Assembly: GCF_009649175.1 (NCBI RefSeq)
Contig: NZ_WJPO01000015.1
Coordinates: 22,631-86,630 of the forward strand
DNA from: Rhodovulum strictum
GTDB taxonomy: Bacteria > Pseudomonadota > Alphaproteobacteria > Rhodobacterales > Rhodobacteraceae
Reading direction: 5' to 3'
Length of the DNA: 64,000 nt
Shown: positions 1 to 8,340 of the stretch, piece by piece
How positions within the stretch are numbered: the stretch's first letter is position 1
Layout of the letters: each line of letters begins with the position of its first letter
Notes under the pieces: model-generated
Database searches by the model: none
What the model was told of the DNA's origin: nothing
What the model saw: the letters and a program-made list of their open reading frames with translations, nothing else
Position numbers and translations under genes: made by a program

Positions 1-828
1 GGTCGCGGACGGGTCGAGGGCGGCAAGGTCGCGGCGATGGATCTGGCGATCGCCGCGCCATCGGTCAGCGCCTCGCAGATGGGGCGGCTGGGGGTGCCGA
101 CGATGGGCCCCGATACGGCCATCGTCGCGGGCGCCTGGGACCAGCCCTTCGCGATCCCGGCCTATCGCGTGACGGGCCATCGTGCGCCGGAAACGGTGCC
201 GATCAGTTCCTGGCGCTCGGTCGGGGCCTCGGCCAATGCGTTTTTCCATGAAAGCCTGATGGATGAACTGATCCACGCGGCAGGCGCCGATCCACTGGAA
301 GAACGGCTGCGGCTGTGCACCCACGCGCCCTCTGCCCGGGTGCTGGAGGCGGTGGGCGAATTGTCGGACTGGGGCACGCCGCTTGCGCCCGGCCGCGGGC
401 GGGGGCTGGCGTTCTGCCTGTCCTTCGGCGTGCCCTGCGCCGAGGTGGTCGAGGTGACGGCAGAGGCAAGGGGCATCCGGATCGACCGCGTGTTTGCCGT
501 GGCCGAGGTCGGCCGCGTGCTCGACCCGGTGAATATCGAGAACCAGATGCAGGGGGGCGTGATCTGGGGGCTGTCGCATGCGATGTGGGGCGAGTTGACC
601 TATGCCGAGGGCCGGGCCGAGCAGGAGAATTTCGACAGCTTCCAGGCGATGCGGATCGGCGAATGCCCCGAGATCGTGGTGCGCGCGCTGGAAAGCGGCG
701 GGCCGGTGCGCGGGGTCGGCGAACCGCCCGTTCCGCCCGCCGCCCCGGCGCTTGCGAATGCGATCTTCGCCGCAACGGGGCAACGGCTGCGCGCGCTTCC
801 GCTGGCCCGGGCGGTGCGCTTCGTCTGA
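1..828 (+). CDS. Molybdopterin-dependent oxidoreductase large subunit, C-terminal part (5' end outside window)
   Basis: The reading frame is open from base 1, so the window cuts the gene; about 275 C-terminal residues remain. The end (VGEPPVPPAAPALANA followed by an FAATG motif) matches the C-terminus of the xanthine dehydrogenase / isoquinoline 1-oxidoreductase beta-subunit family, where this Gly-Glu segment carries the catalytic glutamate near the molybdenum cofactor. The earlier stretch with NQMQGGVIWGLSHAMWGE is also typical of the cofactor-binding domain. The enzyme would hydroxylate an N-heterocycle or aldehyde together with a small 2Fe-2S subunit, which is not visible here. Substrate cannot be told from sequence. 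It is convergent with truA, with a hairpin-plus-repeat between them. Confidence 0.8.
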   Translation, partial: GRGRVEGGKVAAMDLAIAAPSVSASQMGRLGVPTMGPDTAIVAGAWDQPFAIPAYRVTGHRAPETVPISSWRSVGASANAFFHESLMDELIHAAGADPLEERLRLCTHAPSARVLEAVGELSDWGTPLAPGRGRGLAFCLSFGVPCAEVVEVTAEARGIRIDRVFAVAEVGRVLDPVNIENQMQGGVIWGLSHAMWGELTYAEGRAEQENFDSFQAMRIGECPEIVVRALESGGPVRGVGEPPVPPAAPALANAIFAATGQRLRALPLARAVRFV

Positions 829-835
829 GCGGGCA

Positions 836-852
836 GGGGGGCGCTGCCCCCC
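836..852. terminator. Hairpin in convergent junction (possible bidirectional terminator)
   Basis: Seven G/C pairs (GGGGGGC / GCCCCCC) close a 3-base loop just after the oxidoreductase stop codon. A short T-run (TTTT) lies about 25 bases downstream inside the adjoining repeat, so it is not a canonical U-tract terminator. Its place between two converging genes favours a termination role. Confidence 0.5.
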
Positions 853-897
853 GTCCTTGCGGACTCCCCCCGGGGTATTTTCGCCAAGAAGAAGGAC
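853..897. repeat. Intergenic repeat with core GGTATTTT-CGCCAAGAAGAAGG, copy 1
   Basis: The segment after the hairpin reads CCCCCCGGGGTATTTT then CGCCAAGAAGAAGG. A second copy of the core, GGGTATTTTGACCAAGAAG, lies at 62427-62449, again next to a strong hairpin and again between converging genes. From memory, similar strings recur between genes in Rhodobacterales genomes; this could not be checked here. Confidence 0.55.
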
Positions 898-924
898 AGG
901 GGCGCGCGCTGTTCGTTTCGGGCG

Positions 925-1719
925 TCAGTTATCCGCGTCCGTCCGCACGGGTCTGGCGAAGGGATCGGGGTCGTAGCGCGCGTGCGTCAGGTAGAGCCCC
1001 GAGGGCGGGCAGACCGGGCCGCAGGCGGCGCGGTCGCGGGCCAGAAGGGCGTCGCGCACCCGTTCGGGCGGCCAGGCGCCTGCGCCGACCCGTTCCAGCG
1101 TGCCGACGATGCTGCGCACCTGATTGTGCAGGAAGCTGCGGGCGCGCAGGTGGAAGCGGAATTCCTGTCCGCCGGGGCAGGCCCGTTCCTCGATCTCGAG
1201 CGTATCGAGCGTCTTGACCGGCGATTTCGCCTGGCAGAGCGCGGCGCGGAAGGTGGTGAAGTCGTGCTGCCCGATCAGATGCGCTGCCGCCTCCTGCATC
1301 GGGGCGCGTTCGAGCGGGTGGGGCACCTGCCAGACCAGTCCGCGCTCATGCGTCATCGGGGCGCGGCGGGTGACGAGGCGAAAGAGGTAGCGCCGTTCGA
1401 GGGCCGAGAAGCGGGCGTGGAAATCATCGCCCACCCGCGCGCAATCCACCACGGCAACGGGGGCGGGCCGCAGGTGGTAGTTCAGCGCCTGCGCCAGCCG
1501 GAACGGATCCCAGTCCTTGCGCAGGTCGCAATGGGCGACCTGGCCCAGCGCATGCACGCCCGCATCCGTCCGCCCGGCGGCGGCGATGGCGGGCAGGCCG
1601 GGTTCGAGCCGTGCCAGTGCCGCCTCGACCACGCCCTGCACCGAGGGGCGGTCGGCCTGGCGTTGCCAGCCGGAAAACGGCGTGCCGTCATATTCGATCT
1701 TCAGCGTGTAGCGGGGCAT
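925..1719 (-). CDS. truA: tRNA pseudouridine(38-40) synthase TruA
   Basis: The 264-residue protein has the usual TruA length and begins with the family N-terminus ([14 protein letters not shown]). The catalytic-aspartate motif GRTDAGVHA lies at about residues 49-57, with Asp52 as the nucleophile. TruA isomerises uridines at positions 38, 39 and 40 of the tRNA anticodon arm in the cytoplasm. The ATG start gives the expected N-terminus. The gene is divergent from the YcjX-like gene with about 105 bases between them, so that gap should carry promoters for both. Confidence 0.95.
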   Translation of the reverse strand: MPRYTLKIEYDGTPFSGWQRQADRPSVQGVVEAALARLEPGLPAIAAAGRTDAGVHALGQVAHCDLRKDWDPFRLAQALNYHLRPAPVAVVDCARVGDDFHARFSALERRYLFRLVTRRAPMTHERGLVWQVPHPLERAPMQEAAAHLIGQHDFTTFRAALCQAKSPVKTLDTLEIEERACPGGQEFRFHLRARSFLHNQVRSIVGTLERVGAGAWPPERVRDALLARDRAACGPVCPPSGLYLTHARYDPDPFARPVRTDADN

Positions 1720-1824
1720 GGCCGGTCGTTACCGCGACAATCCTTCGCTTGCAATCGCCCATGCCGGGGCTGGCGCGGGCGCGGCGGCGGGCTTACCTTG
1801 GCCGGAGCCGTGAAAGGAGCAACC

Positions 1825-3255
1825 TTGCGCATTGGCGATATTGCCGACGGGCTGACGCGCGGGGCGGAGGGGATTGCCGCCTCGGTGTCCGAGACCTTCC
1901 TGGAGCCGGTGGTCCGGCTGGGCGTGACGGGATTGTCGCGGGCCGGAAAGACCGTCTTCATCACCTCGCTGGTGGCCAATCTGATGGATCGCGGGCGAAT
2001 GCCGCAATTGCGCGCCGCCGCCTCGGGGGCGATCACCGCGGCCCATCTGCGACCCCAGCCCGACAATACCGTGCCGCGATTCGACTACGAGACGCATCTG
2101 GCCGCGCTGACCGGGACCGCGCCGCACTGGCCCGACTCGACCCGCGCGGTGTCCGAGTTGCGGCTGTCGCTCAAGGTGCGGCCGGGCGGGCTGGGGCGGC
2201 TTCTGGGCACCATGACCGGGCCGCGCACGGTGCATGTGGATATCGTCGATTATCCCGGCGAGTGGCTGCTGGATCTGGCGCTGCTCGACAAGGGCTATGC
2301 CGGATGGTCGCGCGAGACGCTGGAACGGATCGAGGCACGGCCCGGTGGGGCGGGGTTCCTGTCGGCGCTGGGCGGGGTCGATCCGGCGGCGAAGCTGGAC
2401 GAGCCGGTGGCCCAGGGGCTGGCCGGGGCGTTCACCGCCTATCTTCAGGCCGCGCGCGAGGCGGGGTTTTCCGATTGCACGCCGGGCCGCTTCCTGTTGC
2501 CGGGCGAGTTGGCGGGCTCGCCCGTGCTGACCTTTGCGCCCTTGCCCGAGCCCGCGGCCGCAACGCCGCGCGGCAGTCTGTGGCGCGAGATGGAGCGGCG
2601 CTTCGACGCCTACAAGGCCGAGGTGGTCAAGCCCTTCTTCCGCGAGCATTTCTCGCGGATCGACCGGCAGGTGGTGCTGGTCGATGCGCTGGGCGCGATC
2701 CATGCAGGTCCCAGCGCGGTTGAGGATCTGCGCCGAGCGATGACCGAGATCCTGGGCGCGTTCCGGCCCGGCCGCAATGCCTGGCTCACCTCGCTTCTGC
2801 TGGGGCGGCGGGTCGAGAAGATCCTGTTTGCCGCGACCAAGGCCGACCATCTGCATCACAGCCAGCATGCCCGGTTGACCGCGATCATGCAGGCTCTGAT
2901 GCGCGATGCCCGCCGCCGCGCCGATTTCGCGGGTGCCGAGACCGCCGCCATGGCGATTGCCGCCCTGCGCGCGACCGTCGAGGAAACCCGTACCCGCGGC
3001 GGCGAAAGCTATGATTGCGTGCGCGGCACGCTGCTGGAGACCGGCCGCGAGGCGGCGCTTTATCCCGGCGAGCTGCCCGAGGATCCGGCGCTGCTGCTCG
3101 ATCCCGCGCGCGAGGGGGCCGAGGACTGGCTGGACGCCGAATACAACGTCATGCGCTTTGCGCCGGCGCGGCTGACCTTGCGCCCGGGCGAGGGGCCGCC
3201 CCATATCCGGCTGGACAAGGCGGCCGAGTTCCTGCTGGGGGGTCGGCTGAAATGA
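1825..3255 (+). CDS. YcjX-like GTPase (DUF463)
   Basis: Translation from a TTG at 1825 gives 476 residues, the usual size of the YcjX family. The start was chosen because AAAGGAG lies six bases upstream and because the family begins shortly before the P-loop; the frame is open far upstream without coding character. The P-loop GLSRAGKT is at about residues 36-43, and a DIVDYPGEW segment resembles a switch II region. YcjX proteins are P-loop NTPases of uncertain function, linked in enterobacteria to stress and envelope responses. The stop overlaps the start of the DUF697 gene (ATGA), the conserved ycjX-ycjF pairing. Confidence 0.88.
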   Translation: MRIGDIADGLTRGAEGIAASVSETFLEPVVRLGVTGLSRAGKTVFITSLVANLMDRGRMPQLRAAASGAITAAHLRPQPDNTVPRFDYETHLAALTGTAPHWPDSTRAVSELRLSLKVRPGGLGRLLGTMTGPRTVHVDIVDYPGEWLLDLALLDKGYAGWSRETLERIEARPGGAGFLSALGGVDPAAKLDEPVAQGLAGAFTAYLQAAREAGFSDCTPGRFLLPGELAGSPVLTFAPLPEPAAATPRGSLWREMERRFDAYKAEVVKPFFREHFSRIDRQVVLVDALGAIHAGPSAVEDLRRAMTEILGAFRPGRNAWLTSLLLGRRVEKILFAATKADHLHHSQHARLTAIMQALMRDARRRADFAGAETAAMAIAALRATVEETRTRGGESYDCVRGTLLETGREAALYPGELPEDPALLLDPAREGAEDWLDAEYNVMRFAPARLTLRPGEGPPHIRLDKAAEFLLGGRLK

Positions 3256-5018
3256 CCCGCCGCCCGGTGCTTTTCGACCTCGACGGCGAGGACGACAAGC
3301 CCGGCGCGGGGCAGGGAGGGGCGCCGGACCGGGCCGCGACGGCTGCGGCAGAGGAGCGGGAGGCGCGGGACCGGGCCGAGAAGGAAAGGGCCGCGGAGGC
3401 GGAGCGCGACCGCGCCGAGCGCGCGCGGCAGGAGCAGGAACGTCAGGCACGGGAGCGCGCCGAGCAGGAAAGGCTGGCTCAGGAACAGGCGGAACAGGCG
3501 CGGATCGCGCGCGAGCGGGAAGACCGCGCGCGGGCAGAGGCCGAGCGGTTGGAGCGCGAGCGCACCGAGCGGGACCGCGCGGAACGTGAGCGGGCAGAGG
3601 CGGAACGTGTGGAACGCGAGCGCGTAGAGCGTGAGCGGGCCGAGCAGGCGCGGAAAGAGCGCGAGCAGGCCGAATGGGAACAGGCCGAGCGGGAGCGCGT
3701 CGCGCGCGAGCGGGCCGAACGCGAGAGGCAGGAACGGGAACGGGCAGAGGCCGAACGGACCGCGCGGGAGCGGGCAGAGGCCGAACGCGCGGAACGCGAC
3801 CGGGTAGAGCGCGACAGGGCCGAGCAGGCGCGGAAAGAGCGCGAGCGGGCCGAACGCGAGAGGCAGGACCGGGAACGGGCAGAGGCCGAACGGGCAGAGG
3901 CCGAGCGGCGGGAACAGGAACGGCGGGAGCGGGCACGAGTGGAACAGGAGCGGGAACGGGCAGAGCGTGAGGCCCGGGCGCGCGTGGCAGCGCCGGAGGG
4001 GCCGCGCCGCGAGAGCCGCAAGGCCAGGGCGCCGCGGCTGTTCGAGACCGACGCGGCTGAGGCGCCTGTCTCGCCCGCCTCGGCGCCGCCGGTGCCCGAC
4101 GCCGATGCGCTGCCCGAGGGCCGCGCGATGCAGGCCGTGGTGGCGCTGGCCGCCCGGCCGCCCTCGCGGCTGGGGCGGTTCTTCTGGGCCTCGTTCACGG
4201 CGCTGATCGGTTTTGCCGTCTCGCTGGCGGCCTGGGATTTCGTCACCGGCCTGATCGGGCGCAACCCGGTGCTGGGCGGCATTGCCGTGCTGCTGGCGGG
4301 ATGCGTGCTGCTGGCGCTGTTGCTGATCGGGCTGCGCGAGATGGCGGCGTTTTCGCGGCTGGCGCGGCTCGACCGGCTGCATGCCGAGACCGAAGCCGCG
4401 CTCGCCACCCATGACCTGACCGCCGCGCGCGCGGTGCTGGACCGGCTGCTGGCGCTTTATGCCCGGCGCGAGGATACGCTTTGGGGCCGCGAGCGGGTCA
4501 AGGACCGGCAGGACGAGATCCTGGATGCCGACGGGCTCCTGGGGTTGGCCGAGCGCGAATTGCTGGCCCCGCTGGATGCCGCCGCCACGCGCGAGATCGA
4601 GGCCGCGTCCCGAACCGTGGCCGCCGTGACCGCCATCGTGCCGCTGGCCCTGGCCGATATCGCGACGGCGATGGTGGCGAACCTGCGCATGATCCGGCGG
4701 ATTGCCGAGATCTATGGCGGGCGGGGCGGTTTTCTGGGCTCGATCCGGCTGGGGCGTGCGGTGATGACGCATCTGGTCGCCACGGGGGCGGTGGCGGTGG
4801 GCGATGACATGCTGGGCTCGATTGCGGGCGGCGGCGTGCTGTCGCGCGTCTCGCGCCGGTTCGGCGAGGGTGTGGTCAACGGCGCGCTGACCGCGCGGGT
4901 GGGTGTCGCCGCGATGGAGGTCTGCCGCCCGCTGCCGTTTCGCGAACTCAAGCGCCCCTCGGTTGGGGCCTTGGTCAAGCGCGCGCTGACGGGACTGTTC
5001 TCGAAACCCGACGCCTGA
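3252..5018 (+). CDS. YcjF/TIGR01620-type DUF697 membrane protein with long Glu/Arg-rich repeat
   Basis: The 588-residue protein has three parts. Residues 1-32 are a short N-terminus; residues about 33-245 consist almost only of Glu, Arg, Ala and Gln in repeated units such as RAERERAEAER; the rest is a DUF697 domain with two membrane segments (about residues 310-331 and 338-361). The repeat should form a long charged helix or coiled coil. Relatives I know are roughly 340-370 residues, so the repeat largely explains the extra length. At DNA level, blocks 3621-3660 and 3801-3840 are nearly identical, as are blocks starting at 3711 and 3846. It is translationally coupled to the YcjX-like gene. 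Confidence 0.85.
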   Translation: MTRRPVLFDLDGEDDKPGAGQGGAPDRAATAAAEEREARDRAEKERAAEAERDRAERARQEQERQARERAEQERLAQEQAEQARIAREREDRARAEAERLERERTERDRAERERAEAERVERERVERERAEQARKEREQAEWEQAERERVARERAERERQERERAEAERTARERAEAERAERDRVERDRAEQARKERERAERERQDRERAEAERAEAERREQERRERARVEQERERAEREARARVAAPEGPRRESRKARAPRLFETDAAEAPVSPASAPPVPDADALPEGRAMQAVVALAARPPSRLGRFFWASFTALIGFAVSLAAWDFVTGLIGRNPVLGGIAVLLAGCVLLALLLIGLREMAAFSRLARLDRLHAETEAALATHDLTAARAVLDRLLALYARREDTLWGRERVKDRQDEILDADGLLGLAERELLAPLDAAATREIEAASRTVAAVTAIVPLALADIATAMVANLRMIRRIAEIYGGRGGFLGSIRLGRAVMTHLVATGAVAVGDDMLGSIAGGGVLSRVSRRFGEGVVNGALTARVGVAAMEVCRPLPFRELKRPSVGALVKRALTGLFSKPDA

Positions 5019-5025
5019 GCCGCCC

Positions 5026-5054
5026 TTTACGGCCCCGTCCGCGCGGCCTATAAG
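5026..5054 (+). promoter_or_regulatory. Likely sigma-70-type promoter of the ileS leader
   Basis: TTTACG (5026-5031) and TATAAG (5049-5054) are separated by exactly 17 bases. The -10 matches consensus at five of six positions and the -35 at four of six. Transcription would start near 5061, one base before the ATG of a short reading frame. Confidence 0.55.
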
Positions 5055-5061
5055 CCCGCCC

Positions 5062-5112
5062 ATGTCGTCCGGACCCCTGCGCATCCTTCGAATTAGCCGC
5101 CCGGCGCTCTGA
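5062..5112 (+). CDS. Possible leaderless 16-residue leader peptide upstream of ileS
   Basis: A short frame encodes MSSGPLRILRISRPAL and stops at 5110-5112. It holds two isoleucine codons, ATC and ATT, close together, plus CTT and CGA, which are rare in this GC-rich genome. No ribosome binding site is visible, but the promoter predicts a transcript starting at or just before the ATG, so translation may be leaderless. The stop codon lies at the loop edge of the hairpin at 5101-5126. This is the layout of an attenuator whose leader senses charged tRNA-Ile, fitting the downstream gene for isoleucyl-tRNA synthetase. This is inference; no known family was recognised. Confidence 0.4.
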   Translation: MSSGPLRILRISRPAL

Positions 5113-5126
5113 TCCAGAGCGGCCGG
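5101..5126 (+). promoter_or_regulatory. Hairpin overlapping the end of the leader frame (attenuator candidate)
   Basis: CCGGC-GCTCTG pairs with CAGAGC-(G)-GCCGG around a 3-base loop: eleven pairs with a single bulged G. The leader stop codon falls at the apex. There is no T-run after it, so intrinsic termination is not assured; Rho-dependent or translational control is possible. A ribosome at the stop codon would melt the stem. Confidence 0.45.
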
Positions 5127-5196
5127 GACAAGGCGCTTGACCCCTCGCGCCGAAGCTTCAACAGATCGCATGACCCGTTTTCCGAGGACCGCCCCC

Positions 5197-8136
5197 ATGT
5201 GCGCCGACACGCCCGACTATCGCGACACCGTCTTCCTGCCCGAAACCGATTTCCCGATGCGCGCGGGCCTGCCCGAGCGCGAACCCGCCTGGCTGGAGCG
5301 CTGGGCGCGGCTCGGGGTCTATGACCGGCTGCGGGAAAATACGGGGCGGCCGCCCTTCATCCTGCATGACGGCCCGCCCTACGCGAACGGGCATCTGCAT
5401 ATCGGCCACGCGCTGAACAAGATCCTCAAGGATTTCATCGTGCGCAGCCAGCAGATGATGGGCAAGGACGCCCGCTATGTGCCGGGCTGGGATTGCCACG
5501 GGCTGCCCATCGAATGGAAGATCGAGGAACAGTATCGGGCCAAGGGGCTCGACAAGGATTCGGTGGACGTGGTCGCCTTTCGTCAGGAATGCCGGAAATT
5601 CGCCGAAGGCTGGATCGGGGTGCAGCGCGAGGAATTCAAGCGCCTCGGCATCACCGGCAACTGGGCCGATCCCTACCTGACCATGGATTTCCACGCCGAG
5701 GCCGTGATCGCGCAGGAATTCATGACATTCCTGATGAACGGCGCGCTCTATCAGGGCTCCAAGCCCGTGATGTGGAGCCCCGTCGAAAAGACCGCATTGG
5801 CCGAGGCCGAGGTCGAATATCACGACCACCAGAGCCACACGATCTGGGTGAAGTTTCCGGTTGTGGCAGTTAGAAATACTCCGGTCCTTCGGACGTTGAG
5901 CAGTATCAATCCAGTTGATGCGCTTGTCGGCGCAAAGGTGGTGATCTGGACAACAACACCTTGGACCATCCCGCAGAACCGCGCTGTGGCTTACAATCCA
6001 GCGATCACGTACGGGCTTTTCGAGGTGACCTCGGTTCTTGAGGGTGCTTCGGCTGTTGAAGGCGAACGTATCCTTGTTGCCGACAATCTGGCTGAGCAGA
6101 CGTTCAGACAGGCCAAGGTTCAGGAGTATAATCGTATCGCGACGGTATCCTTTGTCGGCACCGAGAAAATATCTCTCGCCCACCCCTTCCGCGGCATCGA
6201 GGGCGGCAATGGCGAGTGGGATTTCGACGTGCCCATGCTGCCCGGCGATCACGTCACCGACGACGCAGGGACAGGCTTTGTCCATACCGCGCCCAGCCAT
6301 GGCGATGACGACTACCAGATCGGCCTGAAATACAACCTGCCGATGACGTATAATGTCCTTGAGGACGGCTCGTTCCGGCCCGACCTGCCGATCTTTGGCG
6401 GGCAGGCGATCCTGACGCCCGAGGGCAAGGAAGGCCCGGCCAATGTCTCGGTGATCAAGCAACTGGCCTATGCCGGGGCGCTGCTGGCCAAGGGCAAGCT
6501 GAAACACAGCTACCCGCATAGCTGGCGCTCGAAGGCGCCCTTGATCTACCGCAACACGCCGCAATGGTTCGCCGCCATCGACCACAGGCTGGACGATGGC
6601 ATGGGCAGCTATGGCGACACGATCCGGCAACGCGCGCTGACCTCGATCGACCAGTTGGTGCGCTGGACGCCGCAGACCGGGCGCAACCGGCTTTACTCGA
6701 TGATCGAGGCCCGGCCCGACTGGGTTCTGTCGCGCCAGCGCGCCTGGGGCGTGCCGCTGACCTGTTTCGTCAAGCGCGGCGCCAAGCCCACCGATCCCGA
6801 TTTCCTGCTGCGCGACCGGGCGGTGAACGCGCGCATCGTGGCGGCGTTCGAGGCCGAAGGGGCGGATGCCTGGTATGCCGAGGGGGCGAAGGCGCGGTTC
6901 CTCGGGACCGACCACGACCCCGAGGCTTACGATCAGGTCATGGACGTGCTGGATGTGTGGTTCGATTCAGGCTCCACCCATGCCTTCGTGCTGCGCGACC
7001 GGGCGGACGGGGCGGCGGACGGGATTGCGGATCTGTATCTTGAGGGCACTGACCAGCATCGCGGCTGGTTCCATTCCTCGATGCTTCAGGCCTGCGGCAC
7101 CATCGGCCGGGCGCCCTATCGCGGCGTGCTGACCCATGGCTTCACGCTGGACGAGAAGGGCAACAAGATGTCCAAATCGCTCGGCAACACCGTCGCGCCC
7201 GAGGATGTCATCAAGCAATATGGTGCCGACATCCTGCGGCTGTGGGTGGCGCAGTCGGATTATACCGTGGACCTGCGCATCGGGCCGGAGATCCTGAAAG
7301 GCGTGGCCGACAGCTACCGCCGCCTGCGCAACACGCTGCGATTCCTGCTGGGCAATCTGGCCGGGTTCACCGAGGCCGAACGGGTCGCGCCCGCCGAGAT
7401 GCCTGAACTGGAACGCTGGGTGCTGCACCGGCTGGCGGAACTCGACCAGCGGGTGCGGCAGGGCTATGATGCCTATGATTTCCAGGGCGTGTTCCAGGCG
7501 CTGTTCAACTTCTGCACCGTGGATCTGTCGGCCTTCTATTTCGACATCCGCAAGGACGCGCTGTATTGCGATGCGCCGGGCAGCCCGCGCCGCCGGGCCG
7601 CGCGCAGTGTGCTGGACCTGCTGTTCCACCGCCTGACCACCTGGCTTGCGCCGATGCTGGTCTTCACGATGGAGGATGTCTGGCTTGCGCGTTTCCCGGG
7701 CGAGGAGGGGTCCGTGCATTTTGAGGATATCCCCGAGACGCCTGCGGAGTGGCGCGACGACGCGCTGGCGGCGAAATGGGCGGGCATGCGGCAGGTGCGG
7801 CGCGTGGTGACGGCGGCGCTGGAGATCCAGCGTCAGGACAAGGTGATCGGCGCAAGCCTGGAGGCAGCACCCGTCGTCCATGTCGAGGACGCGGCCGTGC
7901 TGGCCGCGCTGAAGACGGTCGAGTTCGCCGATCTCTGCATCACCTCGGACATACTGCTGACCGCCGATCCCAGCCCGAACGAGGCCTTCCGCCTGCCCGA
8001 AGTGCCGGGCGTGGGCGTGGTCTTTGAAAAGGCCGAGGGCGAGAAATGCCAGCGCTGCTGGAAGATCCTGCCCGATGTCGGCAGCCACGCCCACCCGGGC
8101 ACCTGCGCCCGCTGCGCCGCGGTGCTGGGCGGATAG
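5197..8136 (+). CDS. ileS: Isoleucyl-tRNA synthetase
   Basis: The 979-residue class I synthetase charges tRNA-Ile. The HIGH signature (HLHIGHALNK) is at about residues 66-75, KMSKS at about 657-661, and a C-terminal zinc knuckle has Cys951, Cys954, Cys970 and Cys973. The CP1 editing domain contains the threonine-rich TTTPWT element near residue 252. The start at 5197 was chosen over in-frame ATGs at 5137 and 5170 because GAGGA sits eight bases upstream and the protein then begins MCADTPDYRDT, as in relatives. Bases about 5851-6180 use AT-ending and rare codons (two AGA, one ATA, many CTT and GTT), unlike the rest of the gene, suggesting a recombined segment. Confidence 0.96.
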   Translation: MCADTPDYRDTVFLPETDFPMRAGLPEREPAWLERWARLGVYDRLRENTGRPPFILHDGPPYANGHLHIGHALNKILKDFIVRSQQMMGKDARYVPGWDCHGLPIEWKIEEQYRAKGLDKDSVDVVAFRQECRKFAEGWIGVQREEFKRLGITGNWADPYLTMDFHAEAVIAQEFMTFLMNGALYQGSKPVMWSPVEKTALAEAEVEYHDHQSHTIWVKFPVVAVRNTPVLRTLSSINPVDALVGAKVVIWTTTPWTIPQNRAVAYNPAITYGLFEVTSVLEGASAVEGERILVADNLAEQTFRQAKVQEYNRIATVSFVGTEKISLAHPFRGIEGGNGEWDFDVPMLPGDHVTDDAGTGFVHTAPSHGDDDYQIGLKYNLPMTYNVLEDGSFRPDLPIFGGQAILTPEGKEGPANVSVIKQLAYAGALLAKGKLKHSYPHSWRSKAPLIYRNTPQWFAAIDHRLDDGMGSYGDTIRQRALTSIDQLVRWTPQTGRNRLYSMIEARPDWVLSRQRAWGVPLTCFVKRGAKPTDPDFLLRDRAVNARIVAAFEAEGADAWYAEGAKARFLGTDHDPEAYDQVMDVLDVWFDSGSTHAFVLRDRADGAADGIADLYLEGTDQHRGWFHSSMLQACGTIGRAPYRGVLTHGFTLDEKGNKMSKSLGNTVAPEDVIKQYGADILRLWVAQSDYTVDLRIGPEILKGVADSYRRLRNTLRFLLGNLAGFTEAERVAPAEMPELERWVLHRLAELDQRVRQGYDAYDFQGVFQALFNFCTVDLSAFYFDIRKDALYCDAPGSPRRRAARSVLDLLFHRLTTWLAPMLVFTMEDVWLARFPGEEGSVHFEDIPETPAEWRDDALAAKWAGMRQVRRVVTAALEIQRQDKVIGASLEAAPVVHVEDAAVLAALKTVEFADLCITSDILLTADPSPNEAFRLPEVPGVGVVFEKAEGEKCQRCWKILPDVGSHAHPGTCARCAAVLGG

Positions 8137-8143
8137 ATCGGGG

Positions 8144-8163
8144 GCGCCCGCTGGCGCGGGCGC
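8144..8163. terminator. Hairpin after ileS
   Basis: GCGCCCGC and GCGGGCGC form a perfect 8-pair stem with a 4-base loop immediately after the ileS stop. Only TT follows, so it is a weak intrinsic terminator candidate or an attenuator between ileS and ftsW. About 175 bases remain before ftsW, enough for a separate promoter. Confidence 0.4.
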
Positions 8164-8340
8164 TTGCCTCCGGCGGGGGTATCCGGACCGGCAAGACGGG
8201 CGGGCGAGCGCCCTGCGGCCCGTTCCCGCGCAGCGGGCGGCGGTAACCTTTCCAGACTGGCGTGCGGCGCACTTTGGCGCTACACTGAACTCTAGACCCG
8301 GCAAACGGGCGAAGGCAGAGGCAGTCGAGGCAGTACGCCC

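Noticed and set aside
1..828. Truncated oxidoreductase as a pseudogene
   Set aside because: The frame is open to the window edge; the missing 5' part is simply outside.
1729..3936. A 735-residue minus-strand frame opposite the ycjX-DUF697 genes, rich in Pro/Ala/Arg
   Set aside because: It is the mirror of GC-rich coding DNA; no ribosome site or family motif, and the plus-strand genes are clear.
3600..3960. Direct repeats that might suggest a CRISPR or tandem non-coding array
   Set aside because: The repeats are in frame, coding and without unique spacers of constant length.
3060..5210. A 716-residue minus-strand frame opposite the DUF697 gene
   Set aside because: Low-complexity Leu/Pro/Phe composition comes from the antisense of the Glu/Arg repeat.
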